Shown: positions 42,673 through 50,608 of the stretch, piece by piece | Layout of the letters: each line of letters opens with the position of its first letter | How positions within the stretch are numbered: position 1 is the first letter of the stretch | Assembly (NCBI RefSeq): GCF_023218175.1 | Contig: NZ_JALPTH010000013.1 | Span: forward strand, 62,001-126,000 | DNA from: Streptomyces lichenis | GTDB lineage: Bacteria > Actinomycetota > Actinomycetes > Streptomycetales > Streptomycetaceae | Length of the DNA: 64,000 nt | Reading direction: 5' to 3' | Program-made: the position numbers and the translations under genes | The notes under the pieces: model-generated | What the model was told of the DNA's origin: nothing | What the model saw: only the letters and a program-made list of their open reading frames with translations | Databases searched by the model: none

Positions 42673-43581
42673 TCAGCCCGTGACCGGGTCGCCGGGGCCC
42701 TCGACGGGGACGCCCAGCCGGGCGGCCACCTCGGTGAGGGCCCGCCCCAGCGGCAGCGCCACCCGGGTCCGCGCCCACCGGTCGCCGCGGGTCGGATCCC
42801 GGTTGACGATCAGTACCGGCTTCCCCTCCCCGGCCGCCTGGCGGACGAACCGGAGCCCGGACATCACTGTCAGCGAAGATCCGAGGACCAGTAGCGAGGC
42901 CGCCTCCCGGACCGCCGCCCGGCACGACTCGACCCGCGGCGGCGGTACGGCCTCCCCGAAGAAGACCACGTCCGGCTTGAGGACCCCGCCGCAGACCGCG
43001 CAGGGCACCACCTGGAAGTCCCCGACCTGGTCGTCGGTGAGGTCGGCGTCCCCGTCCGGGTTGATCCCGGCGGCCGTCGGCGCGAAGCCCGGGTTCGCCT
43101 CCTCCAGCCGGCGGGCCAGCTCACGGCGCGCCCCGAGGGTGCCGCAGGACAGGCAGACGACCCGGTCGAGGCTCCCGTGCAGCTCCACGACGTCCTCGCT
43201 GCCCGCGGCCTGGTGCAGTCCGTCGACGTTCTGCGTGATCACACCCGAGAGCAGGCCGCCTCGCGCGAAGGCCGCCACGGCCCGGTGCCCGGCGTTGGGC
43301 CGGGCGCGGCCGAAGACCCGCCAGCCCAGATGGCTGCGCGCCCAGTACCGGCGCCGGGCCCGCGGGTCGGACACGAACTCCTGATAGGTCATCGGCGTGT
43401 GCCGGCTCAGGCTCCCGCCCTCACCCCGGTAGTCGGGAATCCCCGACTCGGTCGAGATGCCCGCGCCACTGAGCACCAGCACCCCGCCACCGCCCAGCAC
43501 CTCGGCGACCGGTTCCCAGTCGGTGGTGCCGGGCGGAAGGTCCCCGTCCGGGACCCAGCTCAGGGTGGGGCGCATACGCAT
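42673..43581 (-). CDS. NAD-dependent deacylase (sirtuin)
   Basis: A 302-aa SIR2-family protein that removes acyl groups from lysines using NAD. Motifs in order: VLVLSGAGISTESGIPDYRG, GVITQNVDGLHQAAGSEDVV, the catalytic ELHGSLDRVVC His, zinc Cys pairs CLSCG and CAVCGG with a long insert between them, and LLVLGSSLTVMSG. The insert (residues about 165-215) contains an acidic stretch. The ATG at 43581 has TACGCT (minus strand) 6 nt upstream and no Shine-Dalgarno, so the transcript may be leaderless. Confidence 0.93.
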   Translation of the reverse strand: MRMRPTLSWVPDGDLPPGTTDWEPVAEVLGGGGVLVLSGAGISTESGIPDYRGEGGSLSRHTPMTYQEFVSDPRARRRYWARSHLGWRVFGRARPNAGHRAVAAFARGGLLSGVITQNVDGLHQAAGSEDVVELHGSLDRVVCLSCGTLGARRELARRLEEANPGFAPTAAGINPDGDADLTDDQVGDFQVVPCAVCGGVLKPDVVFFGEAVPPPRVESCRAAVREAASLLVLGSSLTVMSGLRFVRQAAGEGKPVLIVNRDPTRGDRWARTRVALPLGRALTEVAARLGVPVEGPGDPVTG

Positions 43582-43587
43582 GCTGCC

Positions 43588-43593
43588 AGCGTA
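43588..43593 (-). promoter_or_regulatory. -10 hexamer of a likely leaderless sirtuin transcript
   Basis: TACGCT on the minus strand, 6 nt before the ATG at 43581. Confidence 0.45.
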
Positions 43594-43730
43594 CGGAACC
43601 GGGTCGGCCGCCCGTGGGGGAACGGGTGCCGCCGGTGCCGCGTGAGTGGGCGTGTGGGGGGTACTGGGGGTTTTCGAGTGGGACCGACCGGGACCCCGAG
43701 TCCGGTCGTCCCCGACCCCTAGGAGGAACC

Positions 43731-44117
43731 ATGACTGACCCCGAGCAGGACCCGACCCAGCAGGAGGGCCCGGCCGACGGCGGTGCCGCGGGCACCCCGG
43801 GCGTGCACGATGGTGGTGCGGACGGCGGTGCGGAGGGCCCGGCGGACGGTGGCGCCGCGGGTACCCCGGGTGTGCATGACGGTGGTGCCGATGGCGGTGC
43901 GGAGGGGCCGGCCGATGGCGGCGCCGCGGGCACGCCGGGTGTGCAGGATGGTGGCGCCGACGGCGGTGCTGAGGGGCCGGCCGACGGGGGTGCGGCGGGT
44001 ACCCCGGGTGTGCACGACGGTGGCGCGGACGGTGGTGCGGAGGGGCCGGCCGATGGCGGAGCCTCGGGCACCCCGGGTGTGCGGGACGGTGGCGCCGACG
44101 GCGGTGCCGGCGCTTGA
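43731..44117 (+). CDS. five-repeat Gly/Ala/Asp-rich peptide, putative JmjC substrate
   Basis: A 128-aa protein: an 11-residue head (MTDPEQDPTQQ), five head-to-tail 23-residue units (12-34, 35-57, 58-80, 81-103, 104-126) and a final GA. The unit is EGPADGGAAGTPGV-X-DGGADGGA with X = His, His, Gln, His, Arg. There is no Cys, Lys or signal peptide. AGGAGG lies 5 nt before the ATG. Copies differ by many synonymous codon changes, so the peptide is selected. Its TGA overlaps the TTG start of the JmjC gene, implying coupled synthesis. I infer it is the substrate or multi-core precursor modified by that oxygenase. No known family. Confidence 0.8.
   Translation: MTDPEQDPTQQEGPADGGAAGTPGVHDGGADGGAEGPADGGAAGTPGVHDGGADGGAEGPADGGAAGTPGVQDGGADGGAEGPADGGAAGTPGVHDGGADGGAEGPADGGASGTPGVRDGGADGGAGA
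43764..44108 (+). repeat. five 69-bp in-frame tandem repeats
   Basis: Units at 43764, 43833, 43902, 43971 and 44040, each exactly 69 bp. The first two differ at nine codons, all synonymous. Confidence 0.95.
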
Positions 44118-45319
44118 GCACCACCACACGGCCGACCGAGGACACCGCCGCCGACAACGGCGGCGGTGTCCTCGCGGCGCGGCTGACCGGCCTCGGCCGT
44201 GAGGAGTTCGCCCGCGAGGTCTGGGGACGTGTCCCCTCGCTCACCCGCGCAGCCGACGATTTCTCCGACCTCTTCTCCGCGCGTGCCGTGGACGAGCTGG
44301 TCTCCCGCCGCGGACTGCGCACCCCCTTTCTGAGGGTCGCCAAGAACGGGGCCACCCTCCCCGACTCCGCCTTCACCGCACCCGCGGGCGTCGGCGCCAC
44401 CATCGCGGACCAGCTCGACGACACCGCCCTGTGGCGCAGCTTCGCCGACGGCGCCACGCTGGTGCTCCAGGCGCTGCAGCGCACCTGGGAACCGGTCGCC
44501 GACCTCACCTCCCGGCTCGGCACGGAGCTCGGCCACCCCGTACAGGCGAACGCCTATATCACCCCGCCGCAGAACCGCGGCTTCGACGACCACTACGACG
44601 TCCACGACGTCTTCGTCCTGCAGATCGCCGGCACCAAGCGGTGGATCCTGCACGAGCCCGTCCATCCCGACCCCCTGCGCGACCAGCCCTGGACCGACCA
44701 CCGCGCCGAGGTCGCCGCCGCGGCCGAGGGCGAGCCGTGGCTGGACACCGTGCTGGAGCCCGGCGATGTGCTGTACCTGCCGCGCGGCTGGCTGCATGCC
44801 GCCCAGGCGCAGGGCGAGGTCTCCATCCATCTGACGCTCGGCGTGCACACCTGGACCCGCCACGCGCTGGCCGAGCACCTCGCGCAGAGCGCCCTCGCCC
44901 TGCTGGTCGAGGACGAGGAGATGCGCGGTTCGCTGCCGCTCGGCTGGGACGGCCCGGGCGACGAGCTCGCCCTGGTCCGCGAACGGCTCGCCGCCGCGCT
45001 CACCCGGGCCGACCCCGCACCCCGCGTCCAGCGTGTCCGCCGGAGCCAGTCGCGACCCGAACCGCTCGGCCCCCTCGCCCAGTCGGCGGCCCTCGCCGCC
45101 CTCGCCCCCGACGTGCCGCTGCGCCTGCGCGGGGCTCTGGCGGCACGCCTCGACGGGCGGCGGCTGTCCACCCGGGTCGGCTGGCTCGACTTCGCGGAAG
45201 CGGACCTTCCGTCCGTCCGGCGGGTACTGGACGGCGAGGTCCACACGGCCGGGGACCTCGGTCTCGCCCTCGCCGAACGGCTGCTGCGTACGGGCGTGCT
45301 GGTGCCGGCCGGGGCGTGA
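44114..45319 (+). CDS. JmjC/ROXA-type 2-oxoglutarate oxygenase (cupin_4)
   Basis: A 401-aa Fe(II)/2-oxoglutarate-dependent protein hydroxylase of the cupin_4 (ROXA/NO66/MINA53) type. The iron ligands are visible: His160 and Asp162 in DDHYDVHDVFVLQIAG, and His228 in LYLPRGWLHAAQA; Lys175 in GTKRWILHEP would bind 2-oxoglutarate. The C-terminal 150 residues fit the family's helical dimerisation and winged-helix part. Relatives hydroxylate Arg or His of ribosomal proteins. Here the TTG start lies within the stop of the repeat gene (TTGA), which points to that peptide as the substrate. Followed by a sucrase/ferredoxin-like gene after 10 nt. Confidence 0.88.
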   Translation: MSTTTRPTEDTAADNGGGVLAARLTGLGREEFAREVWGRVPSLTRAADDFSDLFSARAVDELVSRRGLRTPFLRVAKNGATLPDSAFTAPAGVGATIADQLDDTALWRSFADGATLVLQALQRTWEPVADLTSRLGTELGHPVQANAYITPPQNRGFDDHYDVHDVFVLQIAGTKRWILHEPVHPDPLRDQPWTDHRAEVAAAAEGEPWLDTVLEPGDVLYLPRGWLHAAQAQGEVSIHLTLGVHTWTRHALAEHLAQSALALLVEDEEMRGSLPLGWDGPGDELALVRERLAAALTRADPAPRVQRVRRSQSRPEPLGPLAQSAALAALAPDVPLRLRGALAARLDGRRLSTRVGWLDFAEADLPSVRRVLDGEVHTAGDLGLALAERLLRTGVLVPAGA

Positions 45320-45329
45320 AGCGGCGGCG

Positions 45330-46238
45330 ATGACCGAACCGAGCCGATTCTTCTGCGCCGAGGCCGCCCGGGTGCGGGGCGACGCCCTCGCGGGCACCGC
45401 CCCGTACGGCTCGGTCTGGATCCTGATCGAACACCGCGGCGGCTGGCCCGCCAACGGCTTCGACGGGCTGGACCTGGAGCCCGCAGTCAAGGCGCGCGTG
45501 TACGCGGCCGCCGCGGCCCTGCGCGCCCGGATGCTGCTGATCCGCCGCCACGGCCGCCGCACCACGTCCTCGTCCCTGCCGCGCTGGGCCGTCCTGCGGC
45601 AGTACGCGGACGGCGAGCATCGGCAGCGGTGGGGGACCTGGCGACGCGACGAGGACCTCGGGGAGATCGTCGAGGCCCTGGACACGCCCGGCGAACCCGG
45701 GTGGCCACCGGTCGTCCTGGTCTGCGCGCACGGCACGCACGACACCTGCTGCGCCGTACGCGGCCGGCCGGTCGGCCGCGCGCTCAGCGAGCGTTGGCCC
45801 GAGCTGGTCTGGGAGTGCACCCATGTGGGCGGCGACCGCTTCGCCGCCAATGTGGTCGTCGCCCCGGACGGGGTCTACTACGGCAATCTGGACGGCCCCA
45901 CCGCCGTGACCGCCGTCGGGGAGCACCTCGCCGGCCGCATCCACGGCGACCATCTGCGCGGCTACACCGATCTCGTGCCGCCGCAGCAGGCCGCCCTCGC
46001 CGCGGTGCTCCGCCACGCTGGGCCAGCCGGCCGCCATGACTACGCGATCGAGGAGACGGTCCGCGACCACGACCGCTGGTACATCCGCGTCACCGGCCGT
46101 CTCACCGGCCTGTCGGCCTTCGAGGTCGAGGTGCGCTCGCACCGCACTCCGCCGAACCGCCTCACCTGCCGCGGCCTGCACGCCGCCTCGTCCGTGTCCT
46201 ACGAGGTGACGGCCCTGCATGTAGGCCGGGCCGGGTGA
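45330..46238 (+). CDS. sucrase/ferredoxin-like protein
   Basis: A 302-aa member of the Suc_Fer-like family, a thioredoxin-fold [2Fe-2S] ferredoxin-like group. Typical segments are RFFCAEAARVRGDALAGTAP at the N-terminus, VCAHGTHDTCCAVRGRPVGR with the Cys cluster, ECTHVGGDRFAANVVVAPDG, and YYGNLDGPTAV. Members probably carry electrons, but few are characterised. It starts 10 nt after the JmjC gene and likely shares its transcript. Reduction of the oxygenase iron, or a second modification of the repeat peptide, are possible roles (inferred). Its 3' end overlaps a decayed LacI gene on the other strand. Confidence 0.82.
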   Translation: MTEPSRFFCAEAARVRGDALAGTAPYGSVWILIEHRGGWPANGFDGLDLEPAVKARVYAAAAALRARMLLIRRHGRRTTSSSLPRWAVLRQYADGEHRQRWGTWRRDEDLGEIVEALDTPGEPGWPPVVLVCAHGTHDTCCAVRGRPVGRALSERWPELVWECTHVGGDRFAANVVVAPDGVYYGNLDGPTAVTAVGEHLAGRIHGDHLRGYTDLVPPQQAALAAVLRHAGPAGRHDYAIEETVRDHDRWYIRVTGRLTGLSAFEVEVRSHRTPPNRLTCRGLHAASSVSYEVTALHVGRAG

Positions 46239-46678
46239 ACGCCGGGCACCACGGCCTCCTCCCCCAAGGCCGGCGGGCCCGCCTTCCAGGCCAGGTCGAC
46301 CGCGGCGCGGGCCATCGCGCGCTGGGCGGACGCCACCGTGGTCAGCGGGGGACCGGCGATCACCGCCTCGGCGATGTCGTCGAAGGCCACCACCGCCAGG
46401 TCCTCCGGCACCCGGATCCCGAGCTCCGCGGCTGCCCGCAGCAGACCGATCGCCTGGTCGTCGGTGACGCAGAAGACGGCCGAGGGCCGGTCGGGACCGT
46501 CGAGCAGCCGGCGCGCCACGGTATGGGCGTTGGTGGAGGAGTTGACGATGACGTCCGACCCGCGTTCCCGCTGTGCCGCCGCGCTCGCCCCCGCGTCGGG
46601 CGACCTGGGCTGGGGGCGAAAGACGGCCCTCGGATCTGCCGCCGCGTTCCCCCGGTCGTGTGGCAGCGCGCGGTGCAT
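46199..46678 (-). pseudogene. LacI-family regulator remnant
   Basis: A 159-codon open frame whose central part (VIVNSSTNAHTVARRLLDG, AVFCVTDDQAIGLLRAAAEL, GIRVPEDLAVVAFDDIAEAV, LTTVASAQRAMARAAVDL) is the C-terminal effector domain of a LacI/GalR regulator. The DNA-binding half is absent; upstream codons are unrelated Arg/Pro-rich sequence. The usual final strand is also missing. Its 3' end overlaps the sucrase/ferredoxin-like gene. Almost certainly a truncated relic. Confidence 0.7.
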
Positions 46679-46693
46679 GAGAGGGTCGGACGG

Positions 46694-48454
46694 GTGAGCG
46701 AGACATCACCGAACACCCTCCAGTACCGGACCGACGGGCCCGATGACGCTCCCGTCCTCGTCCTCGGCCCCTCGCTGGGCACCACCTGGCACATGTGGGA
46801 CCGGCAGATCCCCGAGCTCACCCGGCAGTGGCGGGTCGTCCGGTTCGACCTGCCCGGGCACGGCGGCGCCCCCGCCGCCCCGGCGCCGTCCGTCGGGGAG
46901 CTGGCCGACCGGCTGCTGGCCACCCTCGACGAGCTGGGCGTGCAGCGCTTCGGGTACGCCGGGTGCTCGATCGGCGGCGCGATCGGGGCCGACCTGGCGC
47001 TGCGGGCCCCGCACCGGCTGGCCGCGCTCGTCCTGGTCGCCGCCTCGCCCCGGTTCGGCACCGCCGACGAGTTCCGCCAGCGCGGCGCGATCGTGCGGGC
47101 CAACGGGCTGGAGCCGATGGCCCGCAGCGCCCCCGAGCGCTGGTTCACCCCCGGCTTCGCCGCGGCCCAGCCCGCCATCGTGGAGTGGGCTGTGCAGATG
47201 GTGCGCACCACCGACCCGGGCTGCTACTCCGCCGCCTGCGAGGCGCTGGCCGCCTTCGACGTACGCGCCGAGCTGGGCCGGATCGGCGTCCCCACCCTGG
47301 TGCTGGTCGGCTCCGAGGACCGGGTCACCGGCCCCGCCGAGGCCCGCACCCTGGTGGCCGGCATACCGGACGCCCGGCTCGCCGTGGTGCCCGGCGCCTC
47401 CCATCTGGCCCCGGTCGAGCAGCCGGCCGCGGTGACCGACCTCCTGATCCGCCACCTCTCGTCCGCCTGGCAGCCCGCCGCCGACTCCTCCACCGGAATG
47501 GCCGCCCCCGTCCCGCCCCCGGCGCCGATCCCCGCGCCCGCACCGGGCCCGGCCCCTGCCGGCTACGGCCCGCCCCCGGTCGGCTACACGCCCGCCCCCG
47601 CGCCGTACCCCCAGGCCCCCACCCCGGCCCCCGCCGGCTACGGCTACCCGGGCCCGATCCAGCCCACGGGACCCACCAGCCCCACGGGACCCACCAGCCC
47701 CACGGGACCCACCAGCCCCACGGGACCCACCGGCCCCGTCGCGCCCACCGGCCCCACCGGGCCGTTCGCACCGCCCGCCCCGGCCCCTGTCGACCTCGGC
47801 GCCCCTGTCCCCGCCCCGGCGCCCGCCCCCGTCGACCTCGGCGCCCCCGCCCCGGTCGCCGAGGCGGAGGGGCCCGCCGAGCCGCCGGCCCAGCCCGTAC
47901 CCCTGGCCCCGCCCCTGGACACCCCCGTCCCCTCCGCGCCCCTCGTGCCCCCCGCGTCGGAGGCCACCGGGGCCGAGCCGGAGGCCAGGCGTCCTGATCC
48001 GTACGAGACCGGGCGGCCTGATGCGTACGAGGCCGGGATACGGGTGCGGCGGGAGGTCCTCGGGGACGCGCATGTGGACGCGGCCACCGAGGGCGCCGAC
48101 GCGTTCTCCGCCGACTTCCAGGAGCTCATCACCCGGTACGCCTGGGGCGAGGTGTGGACCCGGGACGGCCTGGACCGCCGCACCCGCAGCGCCGTCACGC
48201 TCACCGCGCTGGTCGCCGGCGGGCAGTTGGAGGAGCTGGCCTTCCACACCCGGGCGGCCCTGCGGGGCGGGATGACGCCCGCCGAGATCCGCGAGGTCCT
48301 CATCCACTGCGCCGTCTACTGCGGGGTACCCGCAGCCAACGCGGCGTTCCGCGTCGCGGGACGGGTCGTCCGCGAGGAGACCGGCGCGGGCGGAAGCGGC
48401 GCGGGGGAGGACGGCGGCGGAGAGGCCGACGCGCGGGCGACCTACGGCGAGTGA
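46694..48454 (+). CDS. pcaL: 3-oxoadipate enol-lactonase/4-carboxymuconolactone decarboxylase fusion
   Basis: A 586-aa bifunctional enzyme of the beta-ketoadipate pathway. The PcaD part (about 1-258) is an alpha/beta-hydrolase with nucleophile Ser92 in GCSIGGAIG, an Asp in VGSEDRVTGP and His in PGASHLAPVEQP. The PcaC part (about 445-560) has the carboxymuconolactone decarboxylase/AhpD-like motifs VTLTALVAGGQLEELAFHTR and VLIHCAVYCGVPAANAAF. Between them lies a Pro/Ala-rich linker of nearly 190 residues with collagen-like PTGPTS repeats. The fusion itself is known in actinomycetes, but the linker is far longer than usual. No other pca gene is nearby. GTG start, without an obvious Shine-Dalgarno. 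Confidence 0.88.
   Translation: MSETSPNTLQYRTDGPDDAPVLVLGPSLGTTWHMWDRQIPELTRQWRVVRFDLPGHGGAPAAPAPSVGELADRLLATLDELGVQRFGYAGCSIGGAIGADLALRAPHRLAALVLVAASPRFGTADEFRQRGAIVRANGLEPMARSAPERWFTPGFAAAQPAIVEWAVQMVRTTDPGCYSAACEALAAFDVRAELGRIGVPTLVLVGSEDRVTGPAEARTLVAGIPDARLAVVPGASHLAPVEQPAAVTDLLIRHLSSAWQPAADSSTGMAAPVPPPAPIPAPAPGPAPAGYGPPPVGYTPAPAPYPQAPTPAPAGYGYPGPIQPTGPTSPTGPTSPTGPTSPTGPTGPVAPTGPTGPFAPPAPAPVDLGAPVPAPAPAPVDLGAPAPVAEAEGPAEPPAQPVPLAPPLDTPVPSAPLVPPASEATGAEPEARRPDPYETGRPDAYEAGIRVRREVLGDAHVDAATEGADAFSADFQELITRYAWGEVWTRDGLDRRTRSAVTLTALVAGGQLEELAFHTRAALRGGMTPAEIREVLIHCAVYCGVPAANAAFRVAGRVVREETGAGGSGAGEDGGGEADARATYGE
47663..47734 (+). repeat. 18-bp tandem repeat in the pcaL linker
   Basis: CCCACGGGACCCACCAGC occurs three times perfectly (47663, 47681, 47699) and once with a single change (47717), encoding PTGPTS. 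Identity at the DNA level suggests recent slippage. Confidence 0.9.
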
Positions 48455-48473
48455 AGCGGAGGAGGACGGCGGT

Positions 48474-49112
48474 ATGGGCATCACGCTGACGAAGAAGACG
48501 CACGCCTGCGTCCGGCTGGAGAAGGACGGGCGCACCCTGGTCATCGACCCGGGCGGGTTCAGCGAGCAGGACGCCGCGCTCGGCGCGGACGCGGTGCTGG
48601 TCACCCATGAGCACCCCGACCACTTCGACGAGGGGCGGCTGCGGGCCGCCCTGGACGCGGACCCGGCCGCCGAGATCTGGACCCTGCGCAGTGTCGCGGA
48701 CGCGCTCTCGGCGGCCTTCCCGGGCCGTGTCCACACCGTCGGCCACGGCGACACCTTCACCGCCGCCGGCTTCGAGGTGGAGGTGCACGGGGAGCTGCAC
48801 GCGGTGATCCACCCCGACATCCCCCGGATCACCAATGTGGGCTATCTGGTGGACGGCTCCGTCTTCCACCCGGGTGACGCGCTCACCGTCCCCGGCCGCC
48901 CGGTGGAGACCCTGCTGCTGCCGATCATGGCGCCGTGGAGCAAGGTCTCCGAGGTGGTCGACTACGTCCGCGAGGTCGAGCCGGTGCGCGCCATCGACGT
49001 CCACGACGCCCTGCTGACGGACCTGGCGCGCCCGGTGTACGGGGGGCATGTCGGCCGGCTCACCGGCGCCGACCACCTGCCCCTGGACCCGGGGGCGACC
49101 CGGGAGCTCTGA
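48474..49112 (+). CDS. metallo-beta-lactamase-fold hydrolase
   Basis: A 212-aa MBL-fold protein (UlaG/YtnP-like short form). The metal motif THEHPDHFDE (HxHxDH-like) is near residue 43. His in HAVIHPDIPRI, the Asp/His of VFHPGDALTVPG and a final APWSKVSEVVDYVREV follow. Excellent Shine-Dalgarno (GGAGGAGG). Substrate unknown. Confidence 0.85.
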   Translation: MGITLTKKTHACVRLEKDGRTLVIDPGGFSEQDAALGADAVLVTHEHPDHFDEGRLRAALDADPAAEIWTLRSVADALSAAFPGRVHTVGHGDTFTAAGFEVEVHGELHAVIHPDIPRITNVGYLVDGSVFHPGDALTVPGRPVETLLLPIMAPWSKVSEVVDYVREVEPVRAIDVHDALLTDLARPVYGGHVGRLTGADHLPLDPGATREL

Positions 49113-49132
49113 GCGGTGTCAGTGGCCCCCGA

Positions 49133-49138
49133 TACGCT
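49133..49138 (+). promoter_or_regulatory. -10 hexamer of a likely leaderless transcript
   Basis: TACGCT, 7 nt before the exonuclease III ATG at 49146, with no Shine-Dalgarno. Confidence 0.45.
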
Positions 49139-49145
49139 GGGGGCC

Positions 49146-49925
49146 ATGCGCATCGCGACCTGGAACGTCAATTCGATCACCGCCCGGCTGCCCCGGCTGC
49201 TGGCCTGGCTGGAGAGCAGCGGCACTGATGTGCTCTGCGTCCAGGAGACCAAGTGCACCGCCGAGCAGTTCCCCACCGACGCGCTGCGCGAGGCGGGGTA
49301 CGAGTCCTCGGTGCACGCCACCGGCCGGTGGAACGGCGTGGCGCTGGTCTCCCGGGCCGGCCTGGCGGACGTGGTGCACGGCCTGCCCGGCGGACCGGAG
49401 TACGAGGGGGTGGCCGAGCCCCGGGCGATCTCCGCGACCTGCGGCCCGGTCCGCCTCTGGTCCGTCTACGTGCCCAACGGCCGCGAGGTCGCCCATGAGC
49501 ACTACGCGTACAAGCTGCGCTGGCTGGAGGCGCTGAAGGAGGCCGTCGCGGAGGACGCGGCGGGCCCGCGCCCCTTCGCGGTGCTGGGCGACTACAACAT
49601 CGCGCCCACCGACGACGACGTGTTCGACCCCGCCGTCTTCGAGGGCGCCACCCATGTCACCGAGCCGGAGCGGGCCGCGCTCGCCGCGCTGCGGGACACC
49701 GGGCTGGGCGATGTGGTGCCCCGCCCGCTGAAGTACGACCACCCCTACACGTACTGGGACTACCGCCAGCTCGCCTTCCCGAAGAACCGGGGCATGCGCA
49801 TCGACCTGGTGTACGGGAACAAGCCGTTCGCCGACGCCGTCAAGGACGGCTATGTGGACCGCGAGGAGCGCAAGGGCAAGGGGGCGTCCGACCACGCCCC
49901 GGTGGTGGTCGACCTCGACGTCTGA
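49146..49925 (+). CDS. xth: exodeoxyribonuclease III
   Basis: A 259-aa AP endonuclease/3'-5' exonuclease for DNA repair. Family motifs: RIATWNVNSITARLPRLLAW, VLCVQETKCTAEQFP with the metal Glu, YVPNGREVAHEHYAYKLRWL, VLGDYNIAPTDDDVFDP, MRIDLVYGN and the catalytic His in SDHAPVVVDL. The ATG at 49146 starts exactly at the conserved strand. Confidence 0.95.
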   Translation: MRIATWNVNSITARLPRLLAWLESSGTDVLCVQETKCTAEQFPTDALREAGYESSVHATGRWNGVALVSRAGLADVVHGLPGGPEYEGVAEPRAISATCGPVRLWSVYVPNGREVAHEHYAYKLRWLEALKEAVAEDAAGPRPFAVLGDYNIAPTDDDVFDPAVFEGATHVTEPERAALAALRDTGLGDVVPRPLKYDHPYTYWDYRQLAFPKNRGMRIDLVYGNKPFADAVKDGYVDREERKGKGASDHAPVVVDLDV

Positions 49926-49986
49926 CGAGGCGTCGGCCGGCGCCCGGTGATCGACCTGACGGGGTGCGGCATGCGAGGCTGAGGGG

Positions 49987-50415
49987 ATGGAGATCCCCTT
50001 CCTGGACGGCTGGCGCAGGAGACACGGCGAGCGGACCGCCCCGGGCGGCCCGCGCGACCCGGCCGCCCTGGCGGGCATGCTCGCCGAGTGCGAGCTGCTG
50101 CGCGCCCGGGTCCAGGGGTACGGGGTGCGGCTGGACGACACCCCGGACTCGCTGGCGGCCATCGACCAGCTCCCGCCGCGCTGGCGCGAGGACCCCGAGG
50201 AGCTGCCCTGGTTCGGCAACGACGCGGGGCTGTACCTCGGCACCGTCATCGTGCGTACGGTGCCGGGTGCGGCGTGGCAGCTGACGGCCGCCGGCCACCC
50301 GGTGGTGCGGCTCGCCTCCGGGCGGGAGATCGACGTGGTGGCGGCGGGCCTGGACTGGGCGGCGGGCGGTTCGCCGGAGCTGTCGCAGGTGTACGCGGAG
50401 GCCGCCGAGACCTGA
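49987..50415 (+). CDS. DUF6278-like hypothetical protein
   Basis: A 142-aa streptomycete protein. EIPFLDGWRRRHGE at the N-terminus, MLAECELLRARVQGYGVRLD, then LPWFGNDAGLYLGTVIVRTV and LASGREIDVVAAGLDWAAGG give a pattern I recall as DUF6278, of unknown function. No signal peptide or membrane segment. A strong hairpin follows at 50417-50452. Confidence 0.6.
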   Translation: MEIPFLDGWRRRHGERTAPGGPRDPAALAGMLAECELLRARVQGYGVRLDDTPDSLAAIDQLPPRWREDPEELPWFGNDAGLYLGTVIVRTVPGAAWQLTAAGHPVVRLASGREIDVVAAGLDWAAGGSPELSQVYAEAAET

Positions 50416-50416
50416 C

Positions 50417-50452
50417 CCGGCCCCCCGCCGGGGCGCGCCCGAGGGGGGCCGG
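50417..50452. terminator. terminator
   Basis: CCGGCCCCCC (50417-50426) pairs with GGGGGGCCGG (50443-50452), directly after the stop. Confidence 0.7.
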
Positions 50453-50608
50453 TGTCACATGCCGCTCATACGACTCATGCGGCATCTGCCCCGTTTCGCG
50501 TGTCGGACCGGCGAAGTCCCTTTCCGAGCTGGGTAGTTTCGCTGACCGTGACACCGCCGGAACACCGGGAACGGGGAGGCCCTGCCCCGCCCGGCGGGCG
50601 GCCGGGGA

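Noticed and set aside
43764..44108. CRISPR array or minisatellite instead of coding repeat
   Set aside because: Units are contiguous with no spacers, exactly in frame, and differ by synonymous changes. Those are signs of a coding repeat.
47476..48020. Separate collagen-like gene inside pcaL
   Set aside because: The frame is continuous with both enzyme halves and there is no internal start with a ribosome site.
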